NCBI GenBank assembly: GCA_964546145.1
Contig: CAZJIU010000034.1
Location: 1-22,208, forward strand
Reading direction: 5' to 3'
Origin: CAZAKO01 sp964546145
GTDB lineage: Bacteria; Fidelibacterota; UBA2242
Length of the DNA: 22,208 bases
The notes beneath the pieces were generated by a model, which saw only the letters and a program-made list of their open reading frames with translations, ran no database searches and had not been told where the DNA came from. Positions 8,209 to 16,212 of the stretch are shown here, piece after piece; position 1 is the stretch's first letter, and every line of letters starts with the position of its first letter. The position numbers and the translations under genes are program-made.

Positions 8209-9450
8209 TTATTTGTTCGGTTTCGAGCCGGTTCTAATGATTTTTTGGATTTGTGATAGGAATTCTGAAGTGCCTACAATTTGGACACCTTTGAGTCTTG
8301 AAAAAAGGTCGGCCGTTCCAGTTTTCTGACGGAATAAATTCTCAATAGCGTTTTGTAATAGAGTTGCAGCTTCTAACCAACCTAAGTACTCCAGCAGCAT
8401 TACCCCGGAGAGCAACAACGAGGTTGGATTTGCTTGATTCATTCCGACAATATCCGGCGCCGTTCCGTGAGTTGCTTCAAATATTGCATGTCCAGTCTCA
8501 TAGTTGATGTTTGCTCCGGGTGCAATACCGACACCGCCAACCATGGCTGCCGCCAGATCGGAAATGTAATCGCCATTTAGATTCAAGGTTGCAATCACCG
8601 AATAGTGGTCAGGATTGCGCAGCAAATCCTGGAAAAAAGCATCAGCTATTAGATCCTTGACGATTATCTTTTTAGTGATTTTTCCTTGGCTGGACTTTTT
8701 GTTGATCTGACAGACGTTGCCAAATTCTCTCTCGGCAATTTCATAGCCCCACTGCCGGAATGCACCCTCGGTATATTTCATAATATTGCCTTTGTGTACC
8801 AGGGTCACCGATGGGGCGTTGTTCTTAATTGCGTAGCGGATAGCTGACCGCACAAGCCGCTCTGATGCTGGTCGGGAAACCGGTTTGACAGCATAGGCAG
8901 TCTGGCCAGGAAAGCGGGTTGAATGAACTTTAAGCTCTTCTGTTAGAAAGTTTTCGAATTGCCTGGTCTCAGACTTCCCGGTGGGAAATTCGATACCGGT
9001 ATAGACATCTTCGGTATTCTCACGAAAGATTATCAGATTGACTTGTTCCGGGTGCTTCAACGGTGATGGTATCCCTTCAAACCATTGTACCGGTCGAACA
9101 CAGGCGTACAGATCCAGATCCTGCCGTAATGCGACATTTAATGATCTGATACCCCCACCTACAGGCGTGGTGAGCGGTCCTTTTAAACCAACCAGATGTT
9201 CTTTTAACGCGGTCAGAGTTTCGACGGGTAGCCACTTGCCGGTGAGTTGATGAGCCTGATCTCCTGCGATTAACTCCCTCCAAATTATTTGCCGCTTACC
9301 CGAATAGGCTTGATCTACTGCGACGTCAATTGTCTTGATTGTTGGTTTGGTAATCTCGGTCCCGATGCCATCACCTTCGATAAAAGGAATGACCGGGAAA
9401 TCAGGGACTTTCAAATTGCCATCCTGGTAAGTGATGCGGTTGTTATTCAT
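8209..9450 (-). CDS. icd: Isocitrate dehydrogenase, predicted NAD-dependent
   Basis: This enzyme oxidatively decarboxylates isocitrate to 2-oxoglutarate. The 413 residues align end to end with E. coli-type Icd (416). Substrate-binding blocks are intact: GGGIRSLNVALRQ (98-110, with Ser103 at the position of the phosphorylatable serine), FRENTEDVYTGIE, and the metal site around GDYISDLAAA. The cofactor pocket differs from the NADP enzyme. The block after HGTAP is Asp333-Ile334 where E. coli has Lys344-Tyr345, and the C-terminal Tyr391 and Arg395 positions are Ala380 and Ser384. Asp-Ile is the arrangement of NAD-dependent relatives, including LeuB in this same cluster, so I predict NAD preference. 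AAAGGAC precedes the ATG. The gap after acn is 4 bp and before gltA 12 bp, so the three form one translational unit that makes 2-oxoglutarate. Confidence 0.95.
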   Translation of the reverse strand: MNNNRITYQDGNLKVPDFPVIPFIEGDGIGTEITKPTIKTIDVAVDQAYSGKRQIIWRELIAGDQAHQLTGKWLPVETLTALKEHLVGLKGPLTTPVGGGIRSLNVALRQDLDLYACVRPVQWFEGIPSPLKHPEQVNLIIFRENTEDVYTGIEFPTGKSETRQFENFLTEELKVHSTRFPGQTAYAVKPVSRPASERLVRSAIRYAIKNNAPSVTLVHKGNIMKYTEGAFRQWGYEIAEREFGNVCQINKKSSQGKITKKIIVKDLIADAFFQDLLRNPDHYSVIATLNLNGDYISDLAAAMVGGVGIAPGANINYETGHAIFEATHGTAPDIVGMNQANPTSLLLSGVMLLEYLGWLEAATLLQNAIENLFRQKTGTADLFSRLKGVQIVGTSEFLSQIQKIIRTGSKPNK

Positions 9451-9454
9451 ATTT

Positions 9455-11695
9455 CTAAGTCCTTTGATTGCGATAATAGTTCATTGCGCTGCCAGCCTTA
9501 AACCACTCGATTTGGAGTTGATTATAGCTGTGCCTTAAAAGCAGATTCTCGATTTTCCCTTTCTGATGTCTGATTACCAAGGTAAGTGGTTTTCCTGCGG
9601 TAAATTCTTCAAGACCAAGAATATCGAGAGTATCATTTTCGGCGATTAAATCGTAATCTTCCACCTGATTGAACTGTAAAGCCAGGATTCCTTGCTTTTT
9701 TAAATTTGTCTCGTGAATTCGGGCGAAGGATTTGGTAATAACCGCTATTATTCCCAGGTGTCGGGGTTCCATCGCGGCGTGCTCGCGGGACGATCCTTCG
9801 CCATAATTTTCGTCCGCAATAATTACCGAGGCCAGTTGCCTCGATTTATAATCCCGTGCCACCGCAGCAACATTTTGGTATTCTCCGGTATAACGATTAA
9901 GGGTTACTCCTGATTTATTGGTGAAGGCATTTTGGGCACCCGCCAGTAAATTATTGGCAATATTATCCAGATGCCCGCGGTATTTCAACCACTTACCGGC
10001 AGGAGAGATATGGTCGGTCGTACATTTGCCCTTTACTTTGATTAATAGTACCAGATTGCGCAAAGGTTGACCGTTCCAAGCTGGAAATGGTGCGAGTAGC
10101 TGTAAGCGCTCCGAGCTAGGATTGATGTGAATAGATATTTCGGGATTGTGGCTGATTAGCCTCACGGAGAGGTCGGGTGATAATTTTTGCTGCGGCAGGT
10201 CATCGCCGGTTGGCGGCTGGAGATAATATTTTGTGCCATTCTCCGTCAGCAGAAAATCTTTTATCGGATTAAAGCGCAAATCGCCACTCAACGTCATTGC
10301 CATGACTATTTCCGGTGAAGCAATGAAAGTGCAGGTGTTAGGATTTCCGTCATTGCGTCGGGCAAAATTGCGATTGAAACTGACAATAATCGAATTTTTC
10401 CTTTTGGGGCTGGGATTATCGCGCTCCCATTGCCCGATACAGGGACCACAGGCATTTGCCAGAATCCGGGCGCCTAACTGGTCGAGTTCAGCGAGAAATC
10501 CGGCTTTTTCACAAAGGCATTTAATCCACTGAGAGCCGGGAATAATCAGTAACGGAATCTTGGCGCGGATATTGTTTTGATTTGCCTGCCTGGCAATCGA
10601 GGCAACCCGGGCTATATCCTCATAGGATGAGTTGGTACACGACCCGATCAAACCAGCCGCCAATTGCGCCGGGTATTCCTGGTTTTCGATCCAGGTTGCC
10701 ATTTGCGGAATTGGAATTGCCCGGTCGGGAGTGAAAGGGCCGTTTATATAAGGTTCGAGAGTATCGAGGTCAATTTGGATCACCTGATCATAATATTTTT
10801 CGGGATCTTGCTCAACTTCTTTGTCTGCCCACAGCTCGTTCTGGATATCGGTAAGAAGTGAGGCAGTTTCTTCCCGACCGGTAATTTGCAGGTACTCCGC
10901 CATTCGGGCATCAAACGGAAATATAGACGATGTGGCCCCCAGCTCAGCGCCCATATTACAAATTGTAGCCTTGCCGGTGCAGGAGAGATTGCTGGTGCCA
11001 GAACCAAAATATTCGATGACTGTATCAGTTGCGCTATTGACACTGAGAATCCCGGCCAGTTTTAAGATAACATCTTTGGCGGACGTCCAGCCGCACAGCT
11101 TGCCGGTTAATTCGACCCCGATAATTCCGGGCATTTTCAGTTCCCAGGGAATGCCGGTCATAACGTCAACGGCATCGGCGCCACCCACCCCAATCCCGAG
11201 CATCGCCAGCCCGCCGGCATTGGCGGTATGAGAATCGGTACCAATCAATAATCCGCCCGGAAAAGCATAATTTTCAAGGATCGTCTGGTGAATGATTCCG
11301 GCACCCGGCTGCCAGAATTCAATTCCATATTTTATCGTTGCACTTTTTAAAAATTCGTAGACTTCCTGATTATCTTCCAGGGCTCGCTCCAGGTCGGGTT
11401 CCGCTCCTTCGCGAGCAACTATCAAATGATCGCAATGAATCGTCGAGGGAACATTAACTTTGGTGCGACCGGAATTCATGAACTGCAGCAGCGCCATTTG
11501 CGCCGTGGCGTCCTGCATCGCAACCCGATCTGGTCTGAGATTAAGATAATCCTGGCGGCGCTGATAAGCTAATTTAAAATCGTAGGTATCCAGATGGCTA
11601 TAAATGATTTTTTCGGTAAGAGTCAAAGGTCGCTTCAGAACCGACTTTGCGCGTCTTATCCGGATCGCATAGTTTTGGTAGTATTCGGCTAACAT
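9455..11695 (-). CDS. acn: Aconitate hydratase (mitochondrial-like class)
   Basis: This [4Fe-4S] enzyme isomerises citrate to isocitrate via cis-aconitate. The 746 residues are the length of the mitochondrial-like class also found in Bacteroidota, shorter than AcnA (about 890) and AcnB (about 865). Cluster ligands are Cys353 (GSCTNSSYED), Cys416 and Cys419 (NACGPCIGQW). The C-terminal swivel domain has YGEGSSREHA (631-640) with the catalytic Ser/Arg. The N-terminus (RPLTLTEKIIYSHL) and the DATAQMALLQFM and CDHLIVAREGA blocks are typical. The ribosome binding site is poor. The gene sits 89 bp after leuB, the largest gap in the cluster, so a separate promoter is possible. It is followed after 4 bp by icd. 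Confidence 0.95.
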   Translation of the reverse strand: MLAEYYQNYAIRIRRAKSVLKRPLTLTEKIIYSHLDTYDFKLAYQRRQDYLNLRPDRVAMQDATAQMALLQFMNSGRTKVNVPSTIHCDHLIVAREGAEPDLERALEDNQEVYEFLKSATIKYGIEFWQPGAGIIHQTILENYAFPGGLLIGTDSHTANAGGLAMLGIGVGGADAVDVMTGIPWELKMPGIIGVELTGKLCGWTSAKDVILKLAGILSVNSATDTVIEYFGSGTSNLSCTGKATICNMGAELGATSSIFPFDARMAEYLQITGREETASLLTDIQNELWADKEVEQDPEKYYDQVIQIDLDTLEPYINGPFTPDRAIPIPQMATWIENQEYPAQLAAGLIGSCTNSSYEDIARVASIARQANQNNIRAKIPLLIIPGSQWIKCLCEKAGFLAELDQLGARILANACGPCIGQWERDNPSPKRKNSIIVSFNRNFARRNDGNPNTCTFIASPEIVMAMTLSGDLRFNPIKDFLLTENGTKYYLQPPTGDDLPQQKLSPDLSVRLISHNPEISIHINPSSERLQLLAPFPAWNGQPLRNLVLLIKVKGKCTTDHISPAGKWLKYRGHLDNIANNLLAGAQNAFTNKSGVTLNRYTGEYQNVAAVARDYKSRQLASVIIADENYGEGSSREHAAMEPRHLGIIAVITKSFARIHETNLKKQGILALQFNQVEDYDLIAENDTLDILGLEEFTAGKPLTLVIRHQKGKIENLLLRHSYNQLQIEWFKAGSAMNYYRNQRT

Positions 11696-11784
11696 TTTAG
11701 TCTTTTTTTCAGGCTACAATTCACTTGTAATTTTTAGTTTATTCTGATAAAAGGGCAAGGAGAGGACGAGATTAATGCCAAATT
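11696..11784. other. 89-bp gap between leuB and acn; small inverted repeat
   Basis: This is the only sizeable break in the minus-strand cluster. It is AT-rich and carries a 5-bp inverted repeat (TACAA 11715..11719, loop 5, TTGTA 11725..11729). On the transcribed strand the repeat is not followed by a T-run, so it does not look like a terminator. I could not find a good -35/-10 pair for acn. It may hold an internal promoter, a processing site or nothing. Confidence 0.3.
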
Positions 11785-12879
11785 TCAGCTGATTAACAGG
11801 TCAACAATCCTATTCCCCATCTCTGCCGTGCCGATTTTAGGTGAACCTTCCTGCCAGATATCGGTAGTCCGATAACCTTCTGCTAAAACTTTTTCCACGG
11901 CTTTTTCGATTGCCGCCGCCGGTCCCGTCAAATTGAAGGAGTAACGGAGCATCATCGCGGCACTTAAGATTTGTGCAATCGGGTTGGCAATGCCCTTTCC
12001 AGCGATGTCAGGTGCCGATCCGCCGCCCGGTTCATACAATCCAAAGCTGCCGTCGGCTATGCTGGCACTGGGCAGCATTCCCAAACTGCTAGTTAGGGCG
12101 GCGGCTTCATCGGAGAGAATGTCGCCAAACATATTTCCGCAAAGCATGACATCGAACTGCTGCGGATTCTTGGTCAATTGCATGGCGGCATTATCTACGT
12201 ACATGGGCTCATATTCCACATCGGGATAATTGGCTGCGATTTCTTCGACTACCTGCCGCCAGAAAACCATAGTCGTTAAGACGTTTGCTTTATCAATCGA
12301 GGTCACTTTTCGGCGGCGCTGCCGGGCAATCTCGAATGCAACTCGGGCAATTCGCTGAATTTCGTAGCGGCTGTAACGCATTGTATCGAAAGCATTTTCT
12401 TTATCACCCGAGCCTTCACGTCCTTTGGGTTGCCCAAAGTAGATGCCTCCAGTCAGTTCTCTCACGATGATCAGATCGAAACCTTTTTCGGCAATGTCTT
12501 GGCGCAGTGGCGAAGCAAACGCCAGCGATCGATATAGTTTGGCTGGTCTTAAGTTAGCATATAGATCAAATGTCTTCCTTAATCCTAAGAGTGAATTAAC
12601 TTCGACGCCGCGCCATTTTGGGGTATTCTGCTCTCGTATCGGTCCGCCCACCGAACCGAACAGGATTGCATCGGACTCGCGACAGATTTGCAGAGTCTCT
12701 TCAGGCAGGTGAGCATGATACCTGTCCCAGGCGGCGCCCCCGACCAATCCATGCAGATATTCGAGTTTGATAGAATACTTGGCTTGAATGGCATCTAGTA
12801 CTTTCAGCGCTTCAGCCATAACCTCCGGACCGATACCGTCTCCGGGTAAAACTGCGATTTTCTTCTGTTCCGTTGTCAT
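11785..12879 (-). CDS. leuB: 3-isopropylmalate dehydrogenase
   Basis: This NAD-dependent beta-decarboxylating dehydrogenase converts 3-isopropylmalate to 2-oxoisocaproate. With CimA present it probably also converts 3-methylmalate to 2-oxobutyrate. The 364 residues are standard. Motifs are LPGDGIGPEV (11-20), the Arg-rich substrate site LLGLRKTFDLYANLRP (96-111), the metal site GDILSDEAAAL and the NAD motif GSAPDIAGKGIANP. The last has the same Asp-Ile pair as the neighbouring Icd. The ATG overlaps the leuD stop by 4 bp (ATGA). The ribosome binding site is weak, so translation probably depends on coupling to leuD. It is the last branched-chain gene before the 89-bp gap. Confidence 0.97.
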   Translation of the reverse strand: MTTEQKKIAVLPGDGIGPEVMAEALKVLDAIQAKYSIKLEYLHGLVGGAAWDRYHAHLPEETLQICRESDAILFGSVGGPIREQNTPKWRGVEVNSLLGLRKTFDLYANLRPAKLYRSLAFASPLRQDIAEKGFDLIIVRELTGGIYFGQPKGREGSGDKENAFDTMRYSRYEIQRIARVAFEIARQRRRKVTSIDKANVLTTMVFWRQVVEEIAANYPDVEYEPMYVDNAAMQLTKNPQQFDVMLCGNMFGDILSDEAAALTSSLGMLPSASIADGSFGLYEPGGGSAPDIAGKGIANPIAQILSAAMMLRYSFNLTGPAAAIEKAVEKVLAEGYRTTDIWQEGSPKIGTAEMGNRIVDLLIS

Positions 12880-13364
12880 TTAGTGCTCTTCTTGATAAAA
12901 TTTAGCAGTCCACCAGCGTCAATTATTTCTCGAGCAAAGTCCGGAATCGGGTGGAATCTGTGATTTTCATTTTTACTCAAATTGCGGATAATGCCATTCT
13001 TGATGTCAATTTCCAGTTCGTCGCCGCTCTGAACTTTGCGGCTGATATTTTTACATTCAATGGCTAAGAAGCCGTTATTGATGCAGTTTCGATAGAAAAT
13101 CCGGGCGAACGTATCGGCAATAATTGCCCGGATACCGGCACCGCGCAGGGCCCAGACCGCATGTTCGCGTGAACTGCCGCAGCCGAAATCTTCGCCGGCG
13201 ATGATATAATCACCAGTTTTTACCTTTTTGACAAAATCGTGGTCGAGATCTTCCATGGCGTGCTTGGCCAGTTCCGGTTCCTGATCGATGTTCAGGTAAC
13301 GAGCAGGAATGATTTCGTCAGTATTGATATGCGCGCGTGGATAATTGTGGGCAATACCTTTCAT
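12876..13364 (-). CDS. leuD: 3-isopropylmalate dehydratase, small subunit
   Basis: This is the swivel-domain subunit that pairs with LeuC to isomerise 2-isopropylmalate to 3-isopropylmalate and, given CimA and only one LeuCD set here, probably citramalate to 3-methylmalate. The 162 residues mark the short class (archaeal and many bacterial LeuD of about 160-170), not the roughly 200-residue E. coli class. Motifs are NTDEIIPARYLN (19-30, with the substrate-specificity loop after Arg) and GEDFGCGSSREHA (57-69) with the conserved Ser/Arg. AGGAG lies just before the ATG, which overlaps the leuC stop by 4 bp. A homoaconitase role is possible for this class in principle, but the operon context supports leucine synthesis. 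Confidence 0.95.
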   Translation of the reverse strand: MKGIAHNYPRAHINTDEIIPARYLNIDQEPELAKHAMEDLDHDFVKKVKTGDYIIAGEDFGCGSSREHAVWALRGAGIRAIIADTFARIFYRNCINNGFLAIECKNISRKVQSGDELEIDIKNGIIRNLSKNENHRFHPIPDFAREIIDAGGLLNFIKKSTK

Positions 13365-14635
13365 GAGTTCTCCTGTAAATACAAACGTGGATCAGCGATT
13401 TTACCGGCAATTGCTGAAGCTGCCACCGTTGCCGGGCTGGCTAAAAATACTTCTGATTGAGGGCTTCCCATGCGACCGATAAAATTACGGTTGGTCGAGC
13501 TGATGCAGCGTTCCCCGGCTGCCAGAACACCCATGTGTCCTCCCAGGCAGGCGCCACAGGTTGGCGTAGAGATTGTCGCACCGGCATCCGTAAAAATTTC
13601 CAGTAATCCTTCACGGTTCGCCTGTTTCCAGATTTCGGTGGTTGCCGGAACGATGATCATCCGGGTGTTTTGGGCAATCTTTCTCCCTGTCAATATTGCA
13701 GCTGCAATACGTAAATCTTCTATCCGGCCATTGGTACAGCTGCCCAGGTATGCTTGGTCTATTGGAATATTGCCTACTGCTGTTGCCGGCTTTCCATTAC
13801 TTGGCAGATGGGGAATTGCCACTACCGGTTCCAGATCGGAAACATCAATCTCAATGATCTGCGAATATTCCACATCAGGATCGCTGTAGCAGAGCTCAAA
13901 CACTTTATCGGTCCGGGTTTTGACATATTCGACGGTTTTCTGGTCGGGATTGATAATGCCGGATTTGGCACCGGCCTCGACTGCCATGTTACATAAAGTC
14001 ATTCGCGCTTCGACTGACAGATTATCAATTACCTCACCGTAAAATTCCATTGTTTTGTATAAAGCTCCATCAACCCCAATCAGACTTATAATGTGCAAGA
14101 TTATATCTTTGGAATAAACACCTGACGGCAACTTTCCAGTTAGATGTAGGAGGATCGTTTCGGGTACTTTGAACCATAATTGACCGGTTGCCAGAGCCGC
14201 AGCCAGATCGGTGCTGCCGATTCCGGTGGCAAAGGCTCCTAGTGCTCCGTGAGTGCAGGTATGGCTGTCGCCGCAGATTATGGTTGTTCCTGGTCGCACA
14301 TAACCTTGTTCAGGTAAAAGGGCATGGCAGATGCCATGACGACCAAGATCGTAAAAATTTTCAATATGCTGTGATTTTGCCCAGCGCCGGATTTTTGCCA
14401 CCATTTCCGCCGATCTAATGTCTTTGTTCGGTACGAAATGGTCAGGTATGACTACCACCCGCTCAGGGTGGGCAATTTGATTCAAACCCTGCGCAGCCAG
14501 CATATCAATTGCCGGTGTGGTGGTGATATCATGACACATGATCACGTCAATTTCAGCATTGATTAATTCTCCTGGAGTCACTTTATCCCGGTTACTGTGG
14601 GCCGCGAGAATTTTTTCGGTTATGGTATTTCCCAA
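13361..14635 (-). CDS. leuC: 3-isopropylmalate dehydratase, large subunit (TTG start)
   Basis: This [4Fe-4S] subunit of isopropylmalate isomerase pairs with LeuD. Its 424 residues belong to the short class that goes with a short LeuD. Cluster cysteines are Cys300 (LGSCTNGRIED), Cys360 and Cys363 (TCGACLGGH). Other family blocks are CGDSHTCTHGALGAFATGIG (121-140) and STNRNFIGRMGSP near the end. The start codon is TTG at 14635: AGGAG (14642..14646) lies 6 bases upstream, the resulting N-terminus MGNTITEKILA matches the family, and the next in-frame Met is residue 33. The gene lies 23 bp after leuA and overlaps leuD by 4 bp. Confidence 0.95.
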   Translation of the reverse strand: MGNTITEKILAAHSNRDKVTPGELINAEIDVIMCHDITTTPAIDMLAAQGLNQIAHPERVVVIPDHFVPNKDIRSAEMVAKIRRWAKSQHIENFYDLGRHGICHALLPEQGYVRPGTTIICGDSHTCTHGALGAFATGIGSTDLAAALATGQLWFKVPETILLHLTGKLPSGVYSKDIILHIISLIGVDGALYKTMEFYGEVIDNLSVEARMTLCNMAVEAGAKSGIINPDQKTVEYVKTRTDKVFELCYSDPDVEYSQIIEIDVSDLEPVVAIPHLPSNGKPATAVGNIPIDQAYLGSCTNGRIEDLRIAAAILTGRKIAQNTRMIIVPATTEIWKQANREGLLEIFTDAGATISTPTCGACLGGHMGVLAAGERCISSTNRNFIGRMGSPQSEVFLASPATVAASAIAGKIADPRLYLQENS

Positions 14636-14640
14636 ACTAC

Positions 14641-14648
14641 TCTCCTTT
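14641..14648 (-). promoter_or_regulatory. Ribosome binding site deciding the leuC TTG start
   Basis: On the minus strand AAAGGAGA sits 6 bases (counted from AGGAG) upstream of the TTG at 14635..14633. It fixes the TTG as the leuC start in the short leuA-leuC gap. Confidence 0.7.
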
Positions 14649-14658
14649 AGATTAAAAT

Positions 14659-16203
14659 TTATCCTTGAGCCTGAAGTTTTTCACGGTAATTCAGGGCTTT
14701 ATTGATGCCTTTGATAATTGCTTTAGCACTAGCCCGGATGACATCCTCATCTACTGCCCGTGCCATAAAGGTATTCTGATTTGCGTCAATCAGCTTAATG
14801 GAAACGTCTGCAAGTGCGTCGGTGCCGCCGGTAATGGCTTTCAGATGGTAATCCACCAGTTTGAGTGAGGGATCAACCATCTGCCAGATGGCATTGCTCA
14901 CCGCGTCTATAGGACCGTCTCCGATTCCGGCTGCTACCTTCAAGTCGCCGTAAACCCGCAGCTTGACCGATGCAGTAGGAGTCATTGCCGAACCGGTCGT
15001 AACCGTAAACTCTTCTAACTTTACAAACTGTTCCTCCTCGGATAGCTGGTGGGTAATATCCCGGGCGATAGCAATGACATCCTCGCGTTCGACCGATTTC
15101 TCTTTATCAGCCAGTTCTTTAACTCTGGCAGTGATTTGGCTAATAGTATTCTGATCAAGCTGGAAGCCCTCTTCTTCCAGCAGCGCGGTGACGGCGTGTT
15201 TACCGGAATGTTTGCCGATGACGAGGTTGTCCCCGGTCCAGCCCACATCCTCCGGCTTCATAATTTCGTAGGTTCTTTTGTTTTGAAGGACGCCATGTTG
15301 ATGGATACCCGCCTCGTGGGCAAAGGCATTCATCCCAACGACCGCTTTATTACGTTGAACCTCGATTCCGGTCAAGTGGGAGACCAGACGACTGGTCTTG
15401 AAAATTTCCCGGGTATTAATTGTCAGAGATACATTATAGTAGTCCTGACGGGTTATCAGGTTCATGATAATTTCTTCCAGGGCAGCATTGCCAGCCCGTT
15501 CGCCAATACCGTTGATGCACCCTTCGATCTGGGTTGCTCCGGCTTCAACAGCCGCCAGGGAATTCGCCACGGCATTGCCAAGGTCATTGTGGCAGTGGAC
15601 ACTGACCACAACCTTGCGTGCCTCCGGTACTTTTTCGAAAAGATAGCGAATCCGGTCACTGAACTCCTGCGGTTCGGCATATCCAACTGTATCAGGAATA
15701 TTGATAGTTGTGGCACCAGCCTCAATGGCGGCACGAACTACATCGCACATATAGTCCTGACCGGTGCGGGTAGCATCTTCAGGTGAAAATTCCACATCAT
15801 CGCAATAACTTTTTGCCCGTTTAACCGCATTTACCGCCCGTTTGATCACTTCGGCTTGGGTCATTTTCAGTTTCTCTTCCAAATGGACTTTCGAAGTGGC
15901 AATAAAGGTATGGATGCGCGGCCTGGCGGCATATTTGACTGCTTCCCAGCAGCGATCAACATCGGCTTCGTTAGTCCGGGCTAAGCCGCAAATAATCGGA
16001 CCCTTGACATTTTGGGCGACCAATTTGACCGCCTCAAAATCGCCATCCGAGGCGATCGGAAAACCAGCCTCAATGACGTCAACTCCTAAGCGGGCTAGCT
16101 GGTGAGCAACTACCAATTTCTCATTGACTTTCAGCGACGCACCGGGACTCTGCTCGCCATCCCGCAGCGTCGTATCAAAAATGATTATTTTGCGCTTTTC
16201 CAT
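14659..16203 (-). CDS. leuA: 2-isopropylmalate synthase
   Basis: This enzyme condenses 2-oxoisovalerate with acetyl-CoA, the committed step of leucine synthesis. The 514 residues match the common bacterial LeuA (about 510-520). The TIM-barrel domain has FDTTLRDGEQSPGAS from residue 9, with Asp10 and Arg14, metal ligands His203 and His205 (HCHNDLGN), and Asn239 in GIGERAGN. The HEAGIHQHG block lies around residue 310. The C-terminal 390-510 region is the LeuA dimer/regulatory domain, the usual site of leucine feedback inhibition. AAGGAG precedes the ATG by 7 bases. It starts 9 bp after cimA, its paralogue. The residues distinguishing it from CimA are GFPIAS against GWPGSNPKD and HCHND against HAHND. 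Confidence 0.97.
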   Translation of the reverse strand: MEKRKIIIFDTTLRDGEQSPGASLKVNEKLVVAHQLARLGVDVIEAGFPIASDGDFEAVKLVAQNVKGPIICGLARTNEADVDRCWEAVKYAARPRIHTFIATSKVHLEEKLKMTQAEVIKRAVNAVKRAKSYCDDVEFSPEDATRTGQDYMCDVVRAAIEAGATTINIPDTVGYAEPQEFSDRIRYLFEKVPEARKVVVSVHCHNDLGNAVANSLAAVEAGATQIEGCINGIGERAGNAALEEIIMNLITRQDYYNVSLTINTREIFKTSRLVSHLTGIEVQRNKAVVGMNAFAHEAGIHQHGVLQNKRTYEIMKPEDVGWTGDNLVIGKHSGKHAVTALLEEEGFQLDQNTISQITARVKELADKEKSVEREDVIAIARDITHQLSEEEQFVKLEEFTVTTGSAMTPTASVKLRVYGDLKVAAGIGDGPIDAVSNAIWQMVDPSLKLVDYHLKAITGGTDALADVSIKLIDANQNTFMARAVDEDVIRASAKAIIKGINKALNYREKLQAQG

Positions 16204-16212
16204 AGGAACTCC

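Noticed and set aside
10821..11231. 136-residue plus-strand open frame inside acn
   Set aside because: It is antisense to conserved aconitase sequence, with low-complexity Ser/Pro/Ala composition and no motif.
11715..11729. Hairpin TACAA-N5-TTGTA as a terminator after leuB
   Set aside because: Its arms are only 5 bp and AT-rich, and no T-run follows on the transcribed strand.
13470..13889. 139-residue plus-strand open frame inside leuC
   Set aside because: It is the antisense shadow of the conserved LeuC cysteine region.
15049..15786. 245-residue open frame on the plus strand inside leuA
   Set aside because: It is fully antisense to a well-conserved LeuA and has no recognisable motifs; long shadow frames are expected opposite such genes.
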